Shown: positions 1-11,011, counted from the first letter of the stretch. The stretch is DNA of 64,000 nucleotides from Sphingobium sp. DEHP117 (GCF_030867385.1 NZ_JAPFBJ010000002.1:659001-723000); one strand, 5' to 3'. The notes: generated by a model not told the origin, from the sequence alone. A program made the numbers and translations.

Positions 1-2
1 GT

Positions 3-2519
<2,517 letters not shown>

Positions 2520-2572
2520 GCGCTCCCGCTGCCCGGACGGGAAGCGAGAGCGCCGGTCACTTAACTTACTTT

Positions 2573-2625
2573 AGAGCGCGCTGCGTTAAATCTGGATCGG
2601 TCAGCGCGCTCTAAGTTTTTGTTTT
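2573..2625 (+). terminator. Possible terminator of ppc within a palindromic repeat
   Basis: Perfect 11-bp arms (AGAGCGCGCTG at 2573-2583 and its complement at 2602-2612) around an 18-nt loop are followed by a T-rich run (AAGTTTTTGTTTT). This has terminator form and lies 53 bases after the ppc stop. It is also the first module of a dispersed repeat, so termination may be a secondary use. Confidence 0.5.
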
Positions 2626-2700
2626 ACCGCATCGTTTTGGCGCAAAACCGGTTCCCACCCTTCGACAAGCTCAGGACAGGCTTTTGCGCACGATGCCCTA
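2573..2700. repeat. RIME-like intergenic mosaic repeat with nested short repeat
   Basis: There are two palindromic modules. The first is the 11-bp-arm hairpin at 2573-2612. The second runs from about 2629 to 2698, with imperfect arms GCATCGTTTTGGCGCAAAA and TTTTGCGCACGATGC. Between the arms of the second sits CCTTCGACAAGCTCAGGA, a short sequence I know as a widespread sphingomonad repeat. The module sequences, including AAAACCGGTTCCCAC, resemble intergenic mosaic elements described in rhizobia (RIME). The resemblance is from memory, not from a search. Confidence 0.6.
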
Positions 2701-2702
2701 GT

Positions 2703-3272
2703 TTAGAACTTCGCGACGAGACCAGCCATCGGGCGGATCGAGCGGAAGTTGCCCATGGTGTCGACCTGCATACGAAGGCGGATGTTGCTGTTGTCGCCTT
2801 CCTGCATGCCGAAGTCCACAGGAGACAGTTCAAGGCCCGCGCCATAGGTCATACCGTCATGATCGCGGCCGTTGACTCCCTGGCTGTCAAGATTGACCCA
2901 GCGGTAGCCGACCTTGCCGAAGATCATGCTGTCCTTGCCCGCGCGGATACCCACTCGGCCAGCAGCGCCATATTCCCAATCGATGTCCCCGGTGAAGCCC
3001 TTGGCAACGCTACCCTCGCCGCCGACCGTAAGCGGGCCGAGGTCGATGTTGGCGCCCACGACGCCTTCAACGATGCCGCCTTCGGTGCTGCCGGGAATGC
3101 CGAGATTGTTGCGCTCGCTGTCGAAATCTTCGTAACCGCCCATCACGCCCGCATAGAGCTGAAAGCGCGAATTGGAGGGTACGCCGTCGTCACCGCCATC
3201 ATTCTGGGCATATGCGGCGGCAGGGATGAGCGACGCAGCGCCGAGCGCCGCCAGAAGCAGTGTTTTCATCAT
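2703..3272 (-). CDS. Small outer-membrane beta-barrel protein, function unknown
   Basis: A 189-residue protein with a clear signal peptide (MKTLLLAALG..., cleavage likely after AAAYA), then a sequence rich in alternating aromatic and small residues, ending in Phe (GLVAKF) as outer-membrane barrels do. The size and internal repeats such as LYAGVMGGYEDF and FGKVGYRWVNL suggest an eight-stranded OmpA/OmpW-like barrel. The start is set at the tandem ATGs at 3272/3269, preceded by AAAAGG; the frame stays open further upstream but without signal-peptide character. The roughly 200-base upstream gap has lower GC and could hold its promoter. No specific substrate or role can be read from the sequence. 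Confidence 0.75.
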   Translation of the reverse strand: MMKTLLLAALGAASLIPAAAYAQNDGGDDGVPSNSRFQLYAGVMGGYEDFDSERNNLGIPGSTEGGIVEGVVGANIDLGPLTVGGEGSVAKGFTGDIDWEYGAAGRVGIRAGKDSMIFGKVGYRWVNLDSQGVNGRDHDGMTYGAGLELSPVDFGMQEGDNSNIRLRMQVDTMGNFRSIRPMAGLVAKF

Positions 3273-3475
3273 TCTGAACCTTTTGCTGTTGCTGTTGTTC
3301 CGGTTTGGACCCGGCGGCCAGCAGATGCGCCGTTGATGGTGGCGCGCTGACAGGGGGTTGAATGCTTCGGCTAGGCGGCGGTTGCACAACTCGTCGCAAC
3401 AAACTCACTCTGCGAAGTAAAAGTGGCCAAAATGTCACTCTTTATGAACACAGGATAACCAAACTGGTCTCGCCA

Positions 3476-3503
3476 ACGAAAAAGGCGGGGATATCGCCCC
3501 GCC
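3476..3503 (-). terminator. Rho-independent terminator of the cyclophilin gene
   Basis: On the minus strand, a perfect GGCGGGG / CCCCGCC stem with a six-base loop is followed directly by TTTTTC. It lies 32 bases past the stop of the isomerase gene at 3535. Confidence 0.8.
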
Positions 3504-3534
3504 TCATCCAAAAATAATCGCGCAGTAGTGGCGT

Positions 3535-3987
3535 TCAGGCGACCGTTGCCTTCACGATCTTGCCGGGCTTGGCTGGCGGCTCGCCCTTGGGCAGTGCGTC
3601 GACATGCTCCATGCCGCTCTCCACCACGCCCCACACGGTATATTGCCTATCGAGGAAGGTGGCGTCATCGAAGCAGATGAAGAACTGGCTGTTGGCGCTG
3701 TTCGGGTTCTGCGCCCGCGCCATCGAGCACACGCCGCGCACATGCGGCTCGGCGTTGAACTCGGCCTTGAGGTCCGGCAGCTCCGATCCGCCCATGCCGG
3801 TTCCGGTCGGGTCGCCGCCCTGCGCCATGAAGCCGGGGATTACGCGGTGGAACACCACGCCGTCATAAAAGCCCTGTTTCGCCAGCGTGCTGATGCGCTC
3901 GACATGGCCGGGCGCGAGATCGGGGCGCAGTTTGATGACGACGTCGCCGCCGCTGTCGAGGGAGAGGGTAAGGGTGTCGTCGGCCAT
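3535..3987 (-). CDS. Cyclophilin-type peptidylprolyl isomerase
   Basis: Catalyses cis-trans isomerisation of prolyl bonds during protein folding. The 150-residue protein is a single cyclophilin domain: FHRVIPGFMAQGGDPTGTG near residue 47 carries the catalytic Arg and the FMxQGGD signature, followed by MARAQNPNSANSQFFI and a TVWGVV strand. There is no signal peptide, so it is probably cytosolic (PpiB type). The ATG at 3987 is preceded by GGAG and begins with MADDTL; the frame continues upstream but with no family similarity. It is divergent from mgtE and ends just before a strong terminator. Confidence 0.93.
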   Translation of the reverse strand: MADDTLTLSLDSGGDVVIKLRPDLAPGHVERISTLAKQGFYDGVVFHRVIPGFMAQGGDPTGTGMGGSELPDLKAEFNAEPHVRGVCSMARAQNPNSANSQFFICFDDATFLDRQYTVWGVVESGMEHVDALPKGEPPAKPGKIVKATVA

Positions 3988-4133
3988 GGCAGTCGCTCCG
4001 TTTCGGACAAGGTAAGATGTCGGCTCATATAGCGGCTCACGCGCGCAGGAAAAGGCAAATCGCCTTGCAATTCGCTGAGGCATAAGCGAAAGCGAGCCGA
4101 TGATCAGCCAGCCGGAAACCGAGGGAGACGTTG

Positions 4134-5585
4134 ATGAACGAGACCGACGCATCTCCCGCGCGCGAAGCTGTCGCCGCTGACGATCCCGCACTCGCCGCCG
4201 ATGCGGTTGCGCCCGAATCCCGCCATGACGAGGATGATCGGCTGAAGCCCGAATATGTTTCCGCCGTGCTCGATGCGGTGGAGGCGGGTGACAGCGAGCG
4301 CGCGCGCGAACTTGTGGCCCCTTTGCACCCGGCTGACGTTGCCGACCTGATCGAGCTGACCCCGGCCGACGAGCGCGCCGACGTTATCGCCGCGCTGGGT
4401 GATCTGGTGAGCGGCGAGGTGTTCTCTGAGCTCAACGATTATGTCCGTGACGATGTGATCGAGGAGATGGAGCCCGCCCAGGTGGCGGAGCTGGCCGCCG
4501 AGCTCGATACCGACGACGCCGTTGCCTTGATCGAGGACCTGGAGGAAGAAGACCAGCAGGCGGTGCTCGACGCAATGGAGCCGGAAGACCGCGCCGCCAT
4601 CGAAAGCGCGCTGTCCTACCCGGAGGAATCCGCCGGTCGCCTGATGCAGCGCGATCTTGTCGCCGTGCCGCAGCACTGGTCGGTCGGGCAGGTGATCGAC
4701 TATCTGCGCGAGGCGAGCGCGCTGACCACCGACTTCTGGGAAATCTTCGTGGTGGACGAGCGCCATCACCCGATCGGCAGCTGCCAGTTGAGCTGGGTGC
4801 TCACCTGCCCGCGCTCCGTTTCGGTCAGCGATGTGATGAAGCGCGAGCAGACGCTGATCCCGGTCGATATGGATCAGGAAGAGGTGGCGCTGCGCTTCCA
4901 GAAATATGCGCTCATCTCCGCCGCCGTGGTCGATCCCACCGGGCGGCTGGTGGGCATGATCACGGTCGACGATATTCTGCACATCGTGCAGGAGGAAGCG
5001 GGCGAAGACATCCTGCGCCTCTCCGGTGCGGGCGATGGCGACATCAACGAGCCGGTGATGGACAGCTACAAGGCGCGGGTGCGCTGGCTGCTCTCCAACC
5101 TGCTCACCGCGCTGCTCGCTTCCTCGGTCATCCGCCTGTTCGAGGGCACGATCGAGCAGATGGTGGCATTGGCCACGCTGATGCCGATCGTCGCGGGCGT
5201 CGGCGGCAATGCAGGCAGCCAGACCATGGCGGTTACGGTGCGCGCGCTCGCCACCAACCAGATCACGGCGTCGAACACCTGGCGCACGATCTTCCGCGAG
5301 ATGCGGGTGGCGCTGCTCAACGGCGCAACGGTGGCGGTGGTCATCGGCATCGGTGTCACCCTGGTGTTCAGCAATCCGGCGCTGGGCGGCGTGATTGCGG
5401 CGGCGATGCTGACCAACATCGTCACCGCCGGGCTGGCGGGCGCGGCGATCCCGCTTATCTTTGACCGTTTCGATGCTGACCCGGCGGTGGCTTCGTCCAT
5501 CTTCGTGACCATGATCACCGACTCGATGGGCTTTTTCGCGTTCCTCGGGCTGGCGACGCTGGCGGGCCTCACCGGCGGCGCTTGA
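4134..5585 (+). CDS. mgtE: Magnesium transporter MgtE
   Basis: Inner-membrane Mg2+ channel/transporter of 483 residues. The order is an acidic N-terminal MgtE_N superhelical domain (about 40-150), two CBS domains (about 150-280, with MQRDLVAVP and DVMKREQTLIP typical of their starts) and a C-terminal five-helix pore domain (about 320-483). The pore carries the family motifs VGGNAGSQ and DPAVAS, and the conserved Asp in MITDSMGFF. The N-domain and CBS domains act as the Mg2+ sensor that closes the pore. The ATG at 4134 follows GAGGGAG; a TTG one codon earlier is less likely. The gene stands alone, divergent from the isomerase gene. Confidence 0.96.
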   Translation: MNETDASPAREAVAADDPALAADAVAPESRHDEDDRLKPEYVSAVLDAVEAGDSERARELVAPLHPADVADLIELTPADERADVIAALGDLVSGEVFSELNDYVRDDVIEEMEPAQVAELAAELDTDDAVALIEDLEEEDQQAVLDAMEPEDRAAIESALSYPEESAGRLMQRDLVAVPQHWSVGQVIDYLREASALTTDFWEIFVVDERHHPIGSCQLSWVLTCPRSVSVSDVMKREQTLIPVDMDQEEVALRFQKYALISAAVVDPTGRLVGMITVDDILHIVQEEAGEDILRLSGAGDGDINEPVMDSYKARVRWLLSNLLTALLASSVIRLFEGTIEQMVALATLMPIVAGVGGNAGSQTMAVTVRALATNQITASNTWRTIFREMRVALLNGATVAVVIGIGVTLVFSNPALGGVIAAAMLTNIVTAGLAGAAIPLIFDRFDADPAVASSIFVTMITDSMGFFAFLGLATLAGLTGGA

Positions 5586-5616
5586 AAACGCTCCGCGCCA
5601 AAGCCATCTCCCGCCC

Positions 5617-6018
5617 ATGCCGCTTCATCTCACGAAAATCGCCTTCGGGTGCGAGAGCGCCGAGGATCTGGCCTCCCGGTTGGCCCGCCGCACGGCCGAG
5701 GGCGAAGTGCGCCTCACCACGCGCTATGCCCCAAAGCGCATGGATGAGCTGGCCGGGGGCTCGCTCTACTGGATCCACGGCCATATGCTCGTGGGGCGCA
5801 GCCCGCTGATCGGGTTTGAGGACAATGGCGAGGGCCGCTGGTGGCTCAAGATCGAGCCGCGCCTGATCCCCGTTCTCCCGGCGCCCAAGCGCGCCCATCA
5901 GGGTTGGCGCTATCTGGCGGACAAAGACGCCCCGCGTGATCTCAACGAGGGAGAGACTTCGGGCGACGTCCTCCCCGCCGGGATGGCAATGGAGCTGGGG
6001 CGGCTCGGGCTGGTTTGA
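5617..6018 (+). CDS. DUF1489 family protein
   Basis: A 133-residue soluble protein. The start (MPLHLTKIAFGCESAEDL), the TTRYAPKRMDEL segment, the SLYWIHGHMLVGRSPLIGF block and the WWLKIEPRLIPV block are the pattern of the alphaproteobacterial DUF1489 family. No function is established for the family that I know of, and no catalytic motif is obvious. It lies 31 bases after mgtE on the same strand and may be co-transcribed. It is convergent with the next gene, with only four bases between stops. Confidence 0.85.
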   Translation: MPLHLTKIAFGCESAEDLASRLARRTAEGEVRLTTRYAPKRMDELAGGSLYWIHGHMLVGRSPLIGFEDNGEGRWWLKIEPRLIPVLPAPKRAHQGWRYLADKDAPRDLNEGETSGDVLPAGMAMELGRLGLV

Positions 6019-6022
6019 CCCG

Positions 6023-6574
6023 TTATTTGGCTTCGGTGCCTTCCGCCGCTTTCGCCGCGGCCTCTGCCTTGGCCTTCTCCTCCGCCTTCACCCGCGCTTC
6101 GATTTCCTCCGAGTCGGCGTCGATAGTCCCAAGGCGCTTGGCGCGTTCCGCCGCAACCAGATCGGCCCAGCTCTTGTCACCCATCGCCGATCGCTCTGCC
6201 TTGGCCTGCTTTGCAAGTTTAGAGAAGCAGCCGGTAAAGCTGTTGGCGCCGCCCACCGGCGAACAGCTCTGGATGCCGCCCACGCCGACATATTCGATCG
6301 AGCGGACACGGCTGGTCCATGCCTCGTTCTTGGTCGAGCCGATTTCCTCGCCCCTCAGTTCCTTGGGAATGCGATAGCGGTCTTTCTCGTCCTGCCGCGC
6401 ACAGACAAGGATTTCGTCACTCGCGCTGACGGGGCAGGGGTCATCGCCATAAACAATCACCTGCTTGATGCGCGCTTCCTCAGGCCCTGCGGCGGCAGGC
6501 GTCTGCGCCAATGCGGGAGAGGCTATGGCAAGGGCCGTCATCGCAAGGGCGAGCAGGGCAGGGGTTTTCAGCAT
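6023..6574 (-). CDS. Conserved secreted protein of unknown function
   Basis: A 183-residue protein with a signal peptide (MLKTPALLALAMTALAIASP, cleavage likely after ALA). The mature part has three or four Cys (DPCPVS, LVCARQ, QSCSP, TGCFSK) that could form periplasmic disulfides, fitting a gene just downstream of dsbB. It ends in a charged Ala/Lys/Glu tail that is probably helical. The ATG at 6574 is chosen because AAGGA lies 10 bases before it and it begins the signal peptide. It starts four bases after the coq7 stop, so it is probably the last gene of a dsbB-coq7 operon. I recognise the type from sphingomonads but know no function. Confidence 0.7.
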   Translation of the reverse strand: MLKTPALLALAMTALAIASPALAQTPAAAGPEEARIKQVIVYGDDPCPVSASDEILVCARQDEKDRYRIPKELRGEEIGSTKNEAWTSRVRSIEYVGVGGIQSCSPVGGANSFTGCFSKLAKQAKAERSAMGDKSWADLVAAERAKRLGTIDADSEEIEARVKAEEKAKAEAAAKAAEGTEAK

Positions 6575-6578
6575 CGTC

Positions 6579-7127
6579 TCAAATCCTTTTTGAAAGCGCG
6601 ATCGCCGCGCGGCAGCCCAGACGGATTGCACCGAACAACAGTGGATAGGCGGGTGCATTTTCGGCGCCTTGTGCCAGCGCCGCGTCGCGATGTTCTATTT
6701 CCTCCGCCTGAAAATCGCGGATGGCGTGGGAGAGTTCCGGATCATTCTCGCCCAGCTCCGCAAGCTGCTCGGAATAATGGGCGTCGATCTCGGTTTCGAT
6801 CGCGGCGGTGCACGCCATCGCTGCCTCCGGCCCCAGCGCTGCCGTCGCCGCTCCCAGCGCGAAGCCCGCGACATCCCACAAAGGCTGGAGTAGTGTGGGG
6901 CGCACGCCGCGCCGCGCCATCATCGCGTCGAAGTGGACGCGGTGCCGCTCTTCCTGTGCCGCCATAGCGGCGATCGAGCGCGCCATTGGGTGCCGGTTGC
7001 CCATGACCGCTATCTGCCCGGCATAGATCCGGGTTGCGCCATACTCGCCTGCCTGATCGACGCGGAGCATGGCGGCGCGGTCGGCCTTGCGCGGCTGCAC
7101 CGGGCGGGGAAAGTCCTTCATCATCAT
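6579..7127 (-). CDS. coq7: Demethoxyubiquinone hydroxylase (COQ7 type)
   Basis: Di-iron monooxygenase that hydroxylates demethoxyubiquinone at C6, the penultimate step of ubiquinone synthesis, on the inner face of the membrane. The 182-residue length fits. The iron ligands are visible as two similar halves: RVDQAGEYGATRIYAGQ and AQEERHRVHF in the first, IETEIDAHY and FQAEEIEHRD in the second. Three consecutive ATGs (7127, 7124, 7121) begin the frame. GGAGAGG directly abuts the first, so translation probably starts at the second or third. The first ATG overlaps the dsbB stop (ATGA), indicating translational coupling. ubiA in the same window serves the same pathway. Confidence 0.95.
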   Translation of the reverse strand: MMMKDFPRPVQPRKADRAAMLRVDQAGEYGATRIYAGQIAVMGNRHPMARSIAAMAAQEERHRVHFDAMMARRGVRPTLLQPLWDVAGFALGAATAALGPEAAMACTAAIETEIDAHYSEQLAELGENDPELSHAIRDFQAEEIEHRDAALAQGAENAPAYPLLFGAIRLGCRAAIALSKRI

Positions 7128-7615
7128 CCTCTCCGGCAGCGCAGGAGCAAAGCAGCAATTAGTGCCGCAGCACCGAGCGAGAACAGCGCGTTAAACCCAG
7201 CGAGAGAGATGCCGAGCAGCGTCCAGGGCGCCACATCGCAGCGAATCAGCGGCGCATTCATGATGCTGTTCAGCATATCCTGCGCCGTTTCGCCGGTGGT
7301 CGAGGCGGTGCAGGTGGTCAGCCCCTCCCACCAGCCATATTCCACGCCGGCATGAAACACGCCGATGGCGCCGCTCACGGCGATTGCCAGCGCCGCCAGC
7401 GCTGTGAACAGAAACGCGATCTGCGGCCGCGCGCGCAGTACATAGGCATCCAGTGCAAAGAAGATTGCAAGCAGATGGGGCCAGCGTTGCCACATGCACA
7501 TCTCGCAGGGGAACAGCCCACCCACATATTGCGACAGTAGCGCTCCGCCCAGCAGCAGCACGGGCGTCAACAGCGCGATCAGGCGGGCACGGGCAAGGGC
7601 AGCGGCGGGCGTCAT
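7124..7615 (-). CDS. dsbB: Disulfide bond formation protein DsbB
   Basis: Inner-membrane quinone reductase that reoxidises DsbA. The 163-residue protein has four hydrophobic helices (about 10-30, 43-58, 66-88 and 138-158). The first Cys pair sits in PCEMCMWQRWPH near residue 36 and the second periplasmic pair is Cys in TTCTAS and IRCDVAPW, with the GISLAGFNAL segment typical of the family. It leads an apparent operon with coq7, which is apt since DsbB hands electrons to ubiquinone. Two DsbA-like proteins lie at 23.3-24.8 kb. Confidence 0.93.
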   Translation of the reverse strand: MTPAAALARARLIALLTPVLLLGGALLSQYVGGLFPCEMCMWQRWPHLLAIFFALDAYVLRARPQIAFLFTALAALAIAVSGAIGVFHAGVEYGWWEGLTTCTASTTGETAQDMLNSIMNAPLIRCDVAPWTLLGISLAGFNALFSLGAAALIAALLLRCRRG

Positions 7616-7697
7616 AAGTCTTCTATAGGCTTATCCGGTATCGAGGTCACCACGCCATTGTGCTGGATCAAAATGGAACCGATGATGAATGATGTTT

Positions 7698-7726
7698 CCC
7701 AAATTCGCCTCGGTGGCGAATTCGGG
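7698..7726. repeat. Strong inverted repeat between dsbB and the S41 peptidase gene
   Basis: AATTCGCC at 7702-7709 and GGCGAATT at 7715-7722 pair perfectly around TCGGT, with CCC/GGG extending the stem after one mismatch. It lies just downstream of the S41 peptidase stop and could form a terminator-like hairpin, but no T-run follows on either strand. Confidence 0.5.
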
Positions 7727-7747
7727 TTTCGACACCGGCCCGCCCTC

Positions 7748-9097
7748 CTATTTTCCCGCAGCCTTCTTCAGCGCGTCCGTGGCCTTCGCGCCCTTCACCG
7801 GCGCCTTGCCGAGCCGTCCGAGTGTCTTGACGGCATAATTGAGCTGGAAATCGGTGACGCCCTGCGCTTTGAGCTGCTCCGCAGTCATGGCGAAGCGCGG
7901 ATCGGCCTTGATGTCTTCCTCCAGCGTCGGGTCGGTGGCCTTGGCCTCGTTGAGGAGGTGGCGGCGCAGATCCGATTCGCGCACCGGCTGGCGCAGCTTG
8001 TAATCGGGGTCTGACAGCTGCGGCACGCGCACGTCGGGCTTGATGCCGCCTTCCTGGATCGAGCGGCCGGACGGCGTGTAATAGCGCGAGGTCGTGAGCT
8101 TGATGCCGGTTTGCTCGCTGATCGGGATCACGGTCTGCACGCTGCCCTTGCCGAAGCTGCGCTCGCCCATGATCAGCGCGCGGTGATGATCCTGCAACGC
8201 GCCGGCGACGATCTCGGATGCCGAGGCCGAGCCGCCGTCGATCAGCACGATCACCGGCGCGCCGCCGGTATCGTCGAGCTTGTCGGCATAATAGCGGCGA
8301 ATGTCCGCCTTGTTGCGTCCGCGGTCGGATACGACCTCGCCGCCGTCAAGGAACACGCCCGAAACGCCGACCGCCTCGCCCAATATACCGCCGGGGTTGG
8401 AGCGCAGATCGAGCACATAGCCGGTGGGCTTGCGGCCCAGCGCCTTGTTGATGCCGCGCACAGCCTCCTTCACATCCGCGCCCGTGTTGGCCGAAAACTC
8501 GTTGATGTTGATGATGCCGATGCCGTCCTTCACCTCCCATTTCACGGGCTTGAGGTCGATCTTCTCGCGCACCAGATCGACGTCAAAGGGCTTGTCACGC
8601 CCCGGCCGCACGATCGTGAGCTTGATCGGCGTTCCCGCCGGGCCGCGCATCTTCGCCACCGCCTCGTCGAGCGTGACGTCATAGATCAACTCGCCGTTGA
8701 TGTAGGTGATGTAGTCGCCGGACTTGAGGCCCGCGCGATAGCCCGGCGTATCCTCGATCGGCGCGATGATCTTCACCGCGCCATCCTCCATCGTCACGGA
8801 AAGGCCGAGGCCGCCATAAGAGCCTTCCAGCTTGATCGCCAGGTTCTGGAAGTCGCTCTCGTCGAGATAATTGGAGTGCGGATCGAGGCTGGAAAGCATG
8901 CCCGCGATCGCGCCGCGGATCAGCTTTTCGTCGTCCACCTTGTCGACATAGTCAGAGCGCACCTTCTGGAACACGTCCATGAACTCGCCGATGACGGCGT
9001 AATTGGTGGCGTCCGCCTCGGCCAGCGCGGCGGTGGTGGCGGGGACGAGCGCCAGCGCCGAAAGAGCACATGCATTCCGGAGAAAATTCGATTTCAT
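7748..9097 (-). CDS. ctpA: S41 family carboxyl-terminal processing peptidase (CtpA type)
   Basis: Periplasmic serine protease that trims or degrades envelope proteins, often cell-wall hydrolases or their regulators. The 449-residue protein has a signal sequence (residues 1-26), an N-terminal helical segment with SSLDPHSNYLD, a PDZ domain (about 90-165, GLGLSVTMEDG to RPGRD) and an S41 core. The catalytic Ser lies in DGGSASASE (290-294) and the general-base Lys is Lys317 in GERSFGKGS. The acidic C-terminal tail ends in a Lys/Ala-rich stretch. It is downstream of the EnvC-like gene, a common pairing in alphaproteobacteria consistent with joint control of peptidoglycan cleavage. Confidence 0.95.
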   Translation of the reverse strand: MKSNFLRNACALSALALVPATTAALAEADATNYAVIGEFMDVFQKVRSDYVDKVDDEKLIRGAIAGMLSSLDPHSNYLDESDFQNLAIKLEGSYGGLGLSVTMEDGAVKIIAPIEDTPGYRAGLKSGDYITYINGELIYDVTLDEAVAKMRGPAGTPIKLTIVRPGRDKPFDVDLVREKIDLKPVKWEVKDGIGIININEFSANTGADVKEAVRGINKALGRKPTGYVLDLRSNPGGILGEAVGVSGVFLDGGEVVSDRGRNKADIRRYYADKLDDTGGAPVIVLIDGGSASASEIVAGALQDHHRALIMGERSFGKGSVQTVIPISEQTGIKLTTSRYYTPSGRSIQEGGIKPDVRVPQLSDPDYKLRQPVRESDLRRHLLNEAKATDPTLEEDIKADPRFAMTAEQLKAQGVTDFQLNYAVKTLGRLGKAPVKGAKATDALKKAAGK

Positions 9098-9190
9098 GAA
9101 AAGCGTTCCATAGAGTTCCCGGGCGGTTATAGGGAGAAGCCCAAGCCGCGCAAAGCGTTGTTTTGGAGCGATGGCGTAAAGGAACGGTTT

Positions 9191-10435
9191 TCAGGAACCC
9201 CCGCCGGTCATTGCCAGGATGTCCACAGGGCGCCCCTGCCGCCGCAGTTCCACCGTGATCGTGGGGTCGGCTGACGTGCCAGCCACGCCGAGCGGCGCGC
9301 CCTGGCGCACGCCTTCGCCTACCCGCGCGGTGATGCGCGCCAGGTCGGTGACGAGGCTGACCCAGCCGCCGCCATGATCGACGATGATGATCTGGCCAAA
9401 GCCGCGATATGGCCCGGCAAAGACGATGCGGCCGTCCGCAGGCGCAACAATCTGCGCCCCCGGCTGCGCGGCAATGGTAAGCCCGCGCGAGCGCACGCCG
9501 CTTTGCGACAGCTCGCCCATACCGGTGACGATCACCCCAACGACAGGGAGCCGGTAGGCCGGAGGACCGCCTGTTCCGGAGCGTGCGTCCTCGCCCGGCT
9601 CCGGCAGTGCATCCGCTTGCCCGGGAAAGCGCGGGCGCAGTTCCGGCCCCGGCAGGCTCGCGAGGCGGGTGCGCACATCGCCTGCCGCCTCCAGCTCCTG
9701 CATCAGTGCGCCGATATCGCGCGCTTCCTCGCCCAGCGCGGTGGCGCGTTCGGCCTCGATGCTCGCGCCGGAGGCCAGGCCCCGCGCGGCGATGCGCTTC
9801 GCAGTCTCAAGTCGGCTGAGCTCTGTGCGTTGCTGCGCCAGCGTGGCGCGCCCGCGCGTCAGGCTCGCCGCCGCCTGCACCGCCATGGCCCGCAGCTGGC
9901 GCGAACGGGCCAACTCGGCGCGCAACGCTGCCGTGCGCTGCTGGATGACGGGCAGCACCTGCGCGAACGCCGCGCGCATGTGCACCGCGTCCGTGAGACT
10001 GCCGGGTTGCACCAGTGCCAGCACCGGCGGTCTGCGCGCCATGCTCTGGAGCGCGGCGACGAGGCGCACAAGCGGCCCCTGCCGGGCGGCGAGCCGCGCC
10101 TGCTGGATGGTGATCATGCGGCTGATGAGCGCAACGCGCACCACGCCCGCGCGCAGTTCCGCCTCGCTCTGCTGAATGCGGGCGGCAAGCACGGCGGACC
10201 GGGCGTTGAGCTGGTCCGCCTCGGCCGTGGCGCTGCGCGCGCGCTGCTCCATCTGTCGGGAGACCGCGCGTGCCCGCGCCGCCTGCGCGTTCGCCTGCGC
10301 CAGCGCCCGTCGCTGCTCGGCAAAGCTCGTTGCGCGGCCGGAGATGACCTGTTGCTGCGCGGGGAGGGATGCAGAAGCGGAGAGCATGGCCACGCACGCT
10401 ACAAATCCGCCCATTCTGATCCACCCCGCCCGCAT
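9191..10435 (-). CDS. EnvC-like murein hydrolase activator with degenerate LytM domain
   Basis: A 414-residue protein with a signal sequence (MRAGWIRMGGFVACVAMLSA...), a long Ala/Arg/Gln-rich coiled coil (about 25-270) and a C-terminal M23/LytM domain (about 305-410). The LytM fold is recognisable (RGLTIAAQPGAQIVAPADG, GFGQIIIVDHGGG), but the zinc ligands are missing. The His of the usual HxxxD motif is replaced (SRGLTIAA) and the second HxH position reads LVTDL. It is therefore probably a non-catalytic activator of amidases at division, as EnvC is. The start at 10435 has AAGGA eight bases upstream and lies four bases after the rlmH stop; an ATG at 10471 would overlap rlmH and lacks support. 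Confidence 0.88.
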   Translation of the reverse strand: MRAGWIRMGGFVACVAMLSASASLPAQQQVISGRATSFAEQRRALAQANAQAARARAVSRQMEQRARSATAEADQLNARSAVLAARIQQSEAELRAGVVRVALISRMITIQQARLAARQGPLVRLVAALQSMARRPPVLALVQPGSLTDAVHMRAAFAQVLPVIQQRTAALRAELARSRQLRAMAVQAAASLTRGRATLAQQRTELSRLETAKRIAARGLASGASIEAERATALGEEARDIGALMQELEAAGDVRTRLASLPGPELRPRFPGQADALPEPGEDARSGTGGPPAYRLPVVGVIVTGMGELSQSGVRSRGLTIAAQPGAQIVAPADGRIVFAGPYRGFGQIIIVDHGGGWVSLVTDLARITARVGEGVRQGAPLGVAGTSADPTITVELRRQGRPVDILAMTGGGS

Positions 10436-10439
10436 CCCG

Positions 10440-10865
10440 CTATCCTTCGCGATGATAGGGGTGGTTGGCAAGGATCGATGTCGCGCGCCAGAGCTGTTCG
10501 GCCAGCATCGCGCGCGCCATCATGTGCGGCCAGGTCATGCGACCGAAGGCGATGAGGAGGTCAGCGCCCGCGCGCTCCGCCTCGCCAAATCCGTCCGCCG
10601 CGCCGATCATCAGCCTGCACTCGCGCATGCCATTGTCGCGCCAGCGGCCCAAAATCTCGGCAAATTCCAAGGAGGAAAGCTGCTTGCCCTTTTCGTCGAG
10701 CAACACCGTGACAGACGGCGTCCCGGCTAGTGCGGGCGGCTTCCCGCCGGTATCCGGCATCTCGGAAACGCGCGTCGGCCATGTGATGCGCTTCAGATAC
10801 CGCTCGACCAGTTCGGCCTCAGCCGACCGTCCGATCTTCCCCCGCGCGATGATGTGAAGCAGCAT
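10440..10865 (-). CDS. rlmH: 23S rRNA (pseudouridine1915-N3)-methyltransferase RlmH
   Basis: SPOUT-class methyltransferase that modifies pseudouridine 1915 in helix 69 of 23S rRNA on assembled ribosomes. At 141 residues it is slightly shorter than the typical 155. Motifs are LLDEKGKQLSSLEFAE near residue 55, MIGAADGFG near 86 (the SAM-binding knot region, usually IGGADG) and the C-terminal HPYHREG. It sits upstream of the envC-like gene. In related bacteria it usually follows rsfS directly; here a foreign-looking gene on the other strand separates them. Confidence 0.95.
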   Translation of the reverse strand: MLLHIIARGKIGRSAEAELVERYLKRITWPTRVSEMPDTGGKPPALAGTPSVTVLLDEKGKQLSSLEFAEILGRWRDNGMRECRLMIGAADGFGEAERAGADLLIAFGRMTWPHMMARAMLAEQLWRATSILANHPYHREG

Positions 10866-11011
10866 GAGCCCGCGATAGGCGATTACGCCGCGCCGATAAA
10901 GCTCAGTGCGCGCTAACTAAGCCGGCAGGGACAGCGCGTCTGACAGTCAGTGTTGCTTGCGGCTGATCAACAAAAGGATTAGACGGTGCGCGCATTTCTT
11001 CGGAGCAATGG

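Noticed and set aside
2619..3350. 243-codon plus-strand frame over the outer-membrane protein gene
   Set aside because: It is antisense to a gene with a signal peptide and barrel C-terminus, and its start lies in a repeat.
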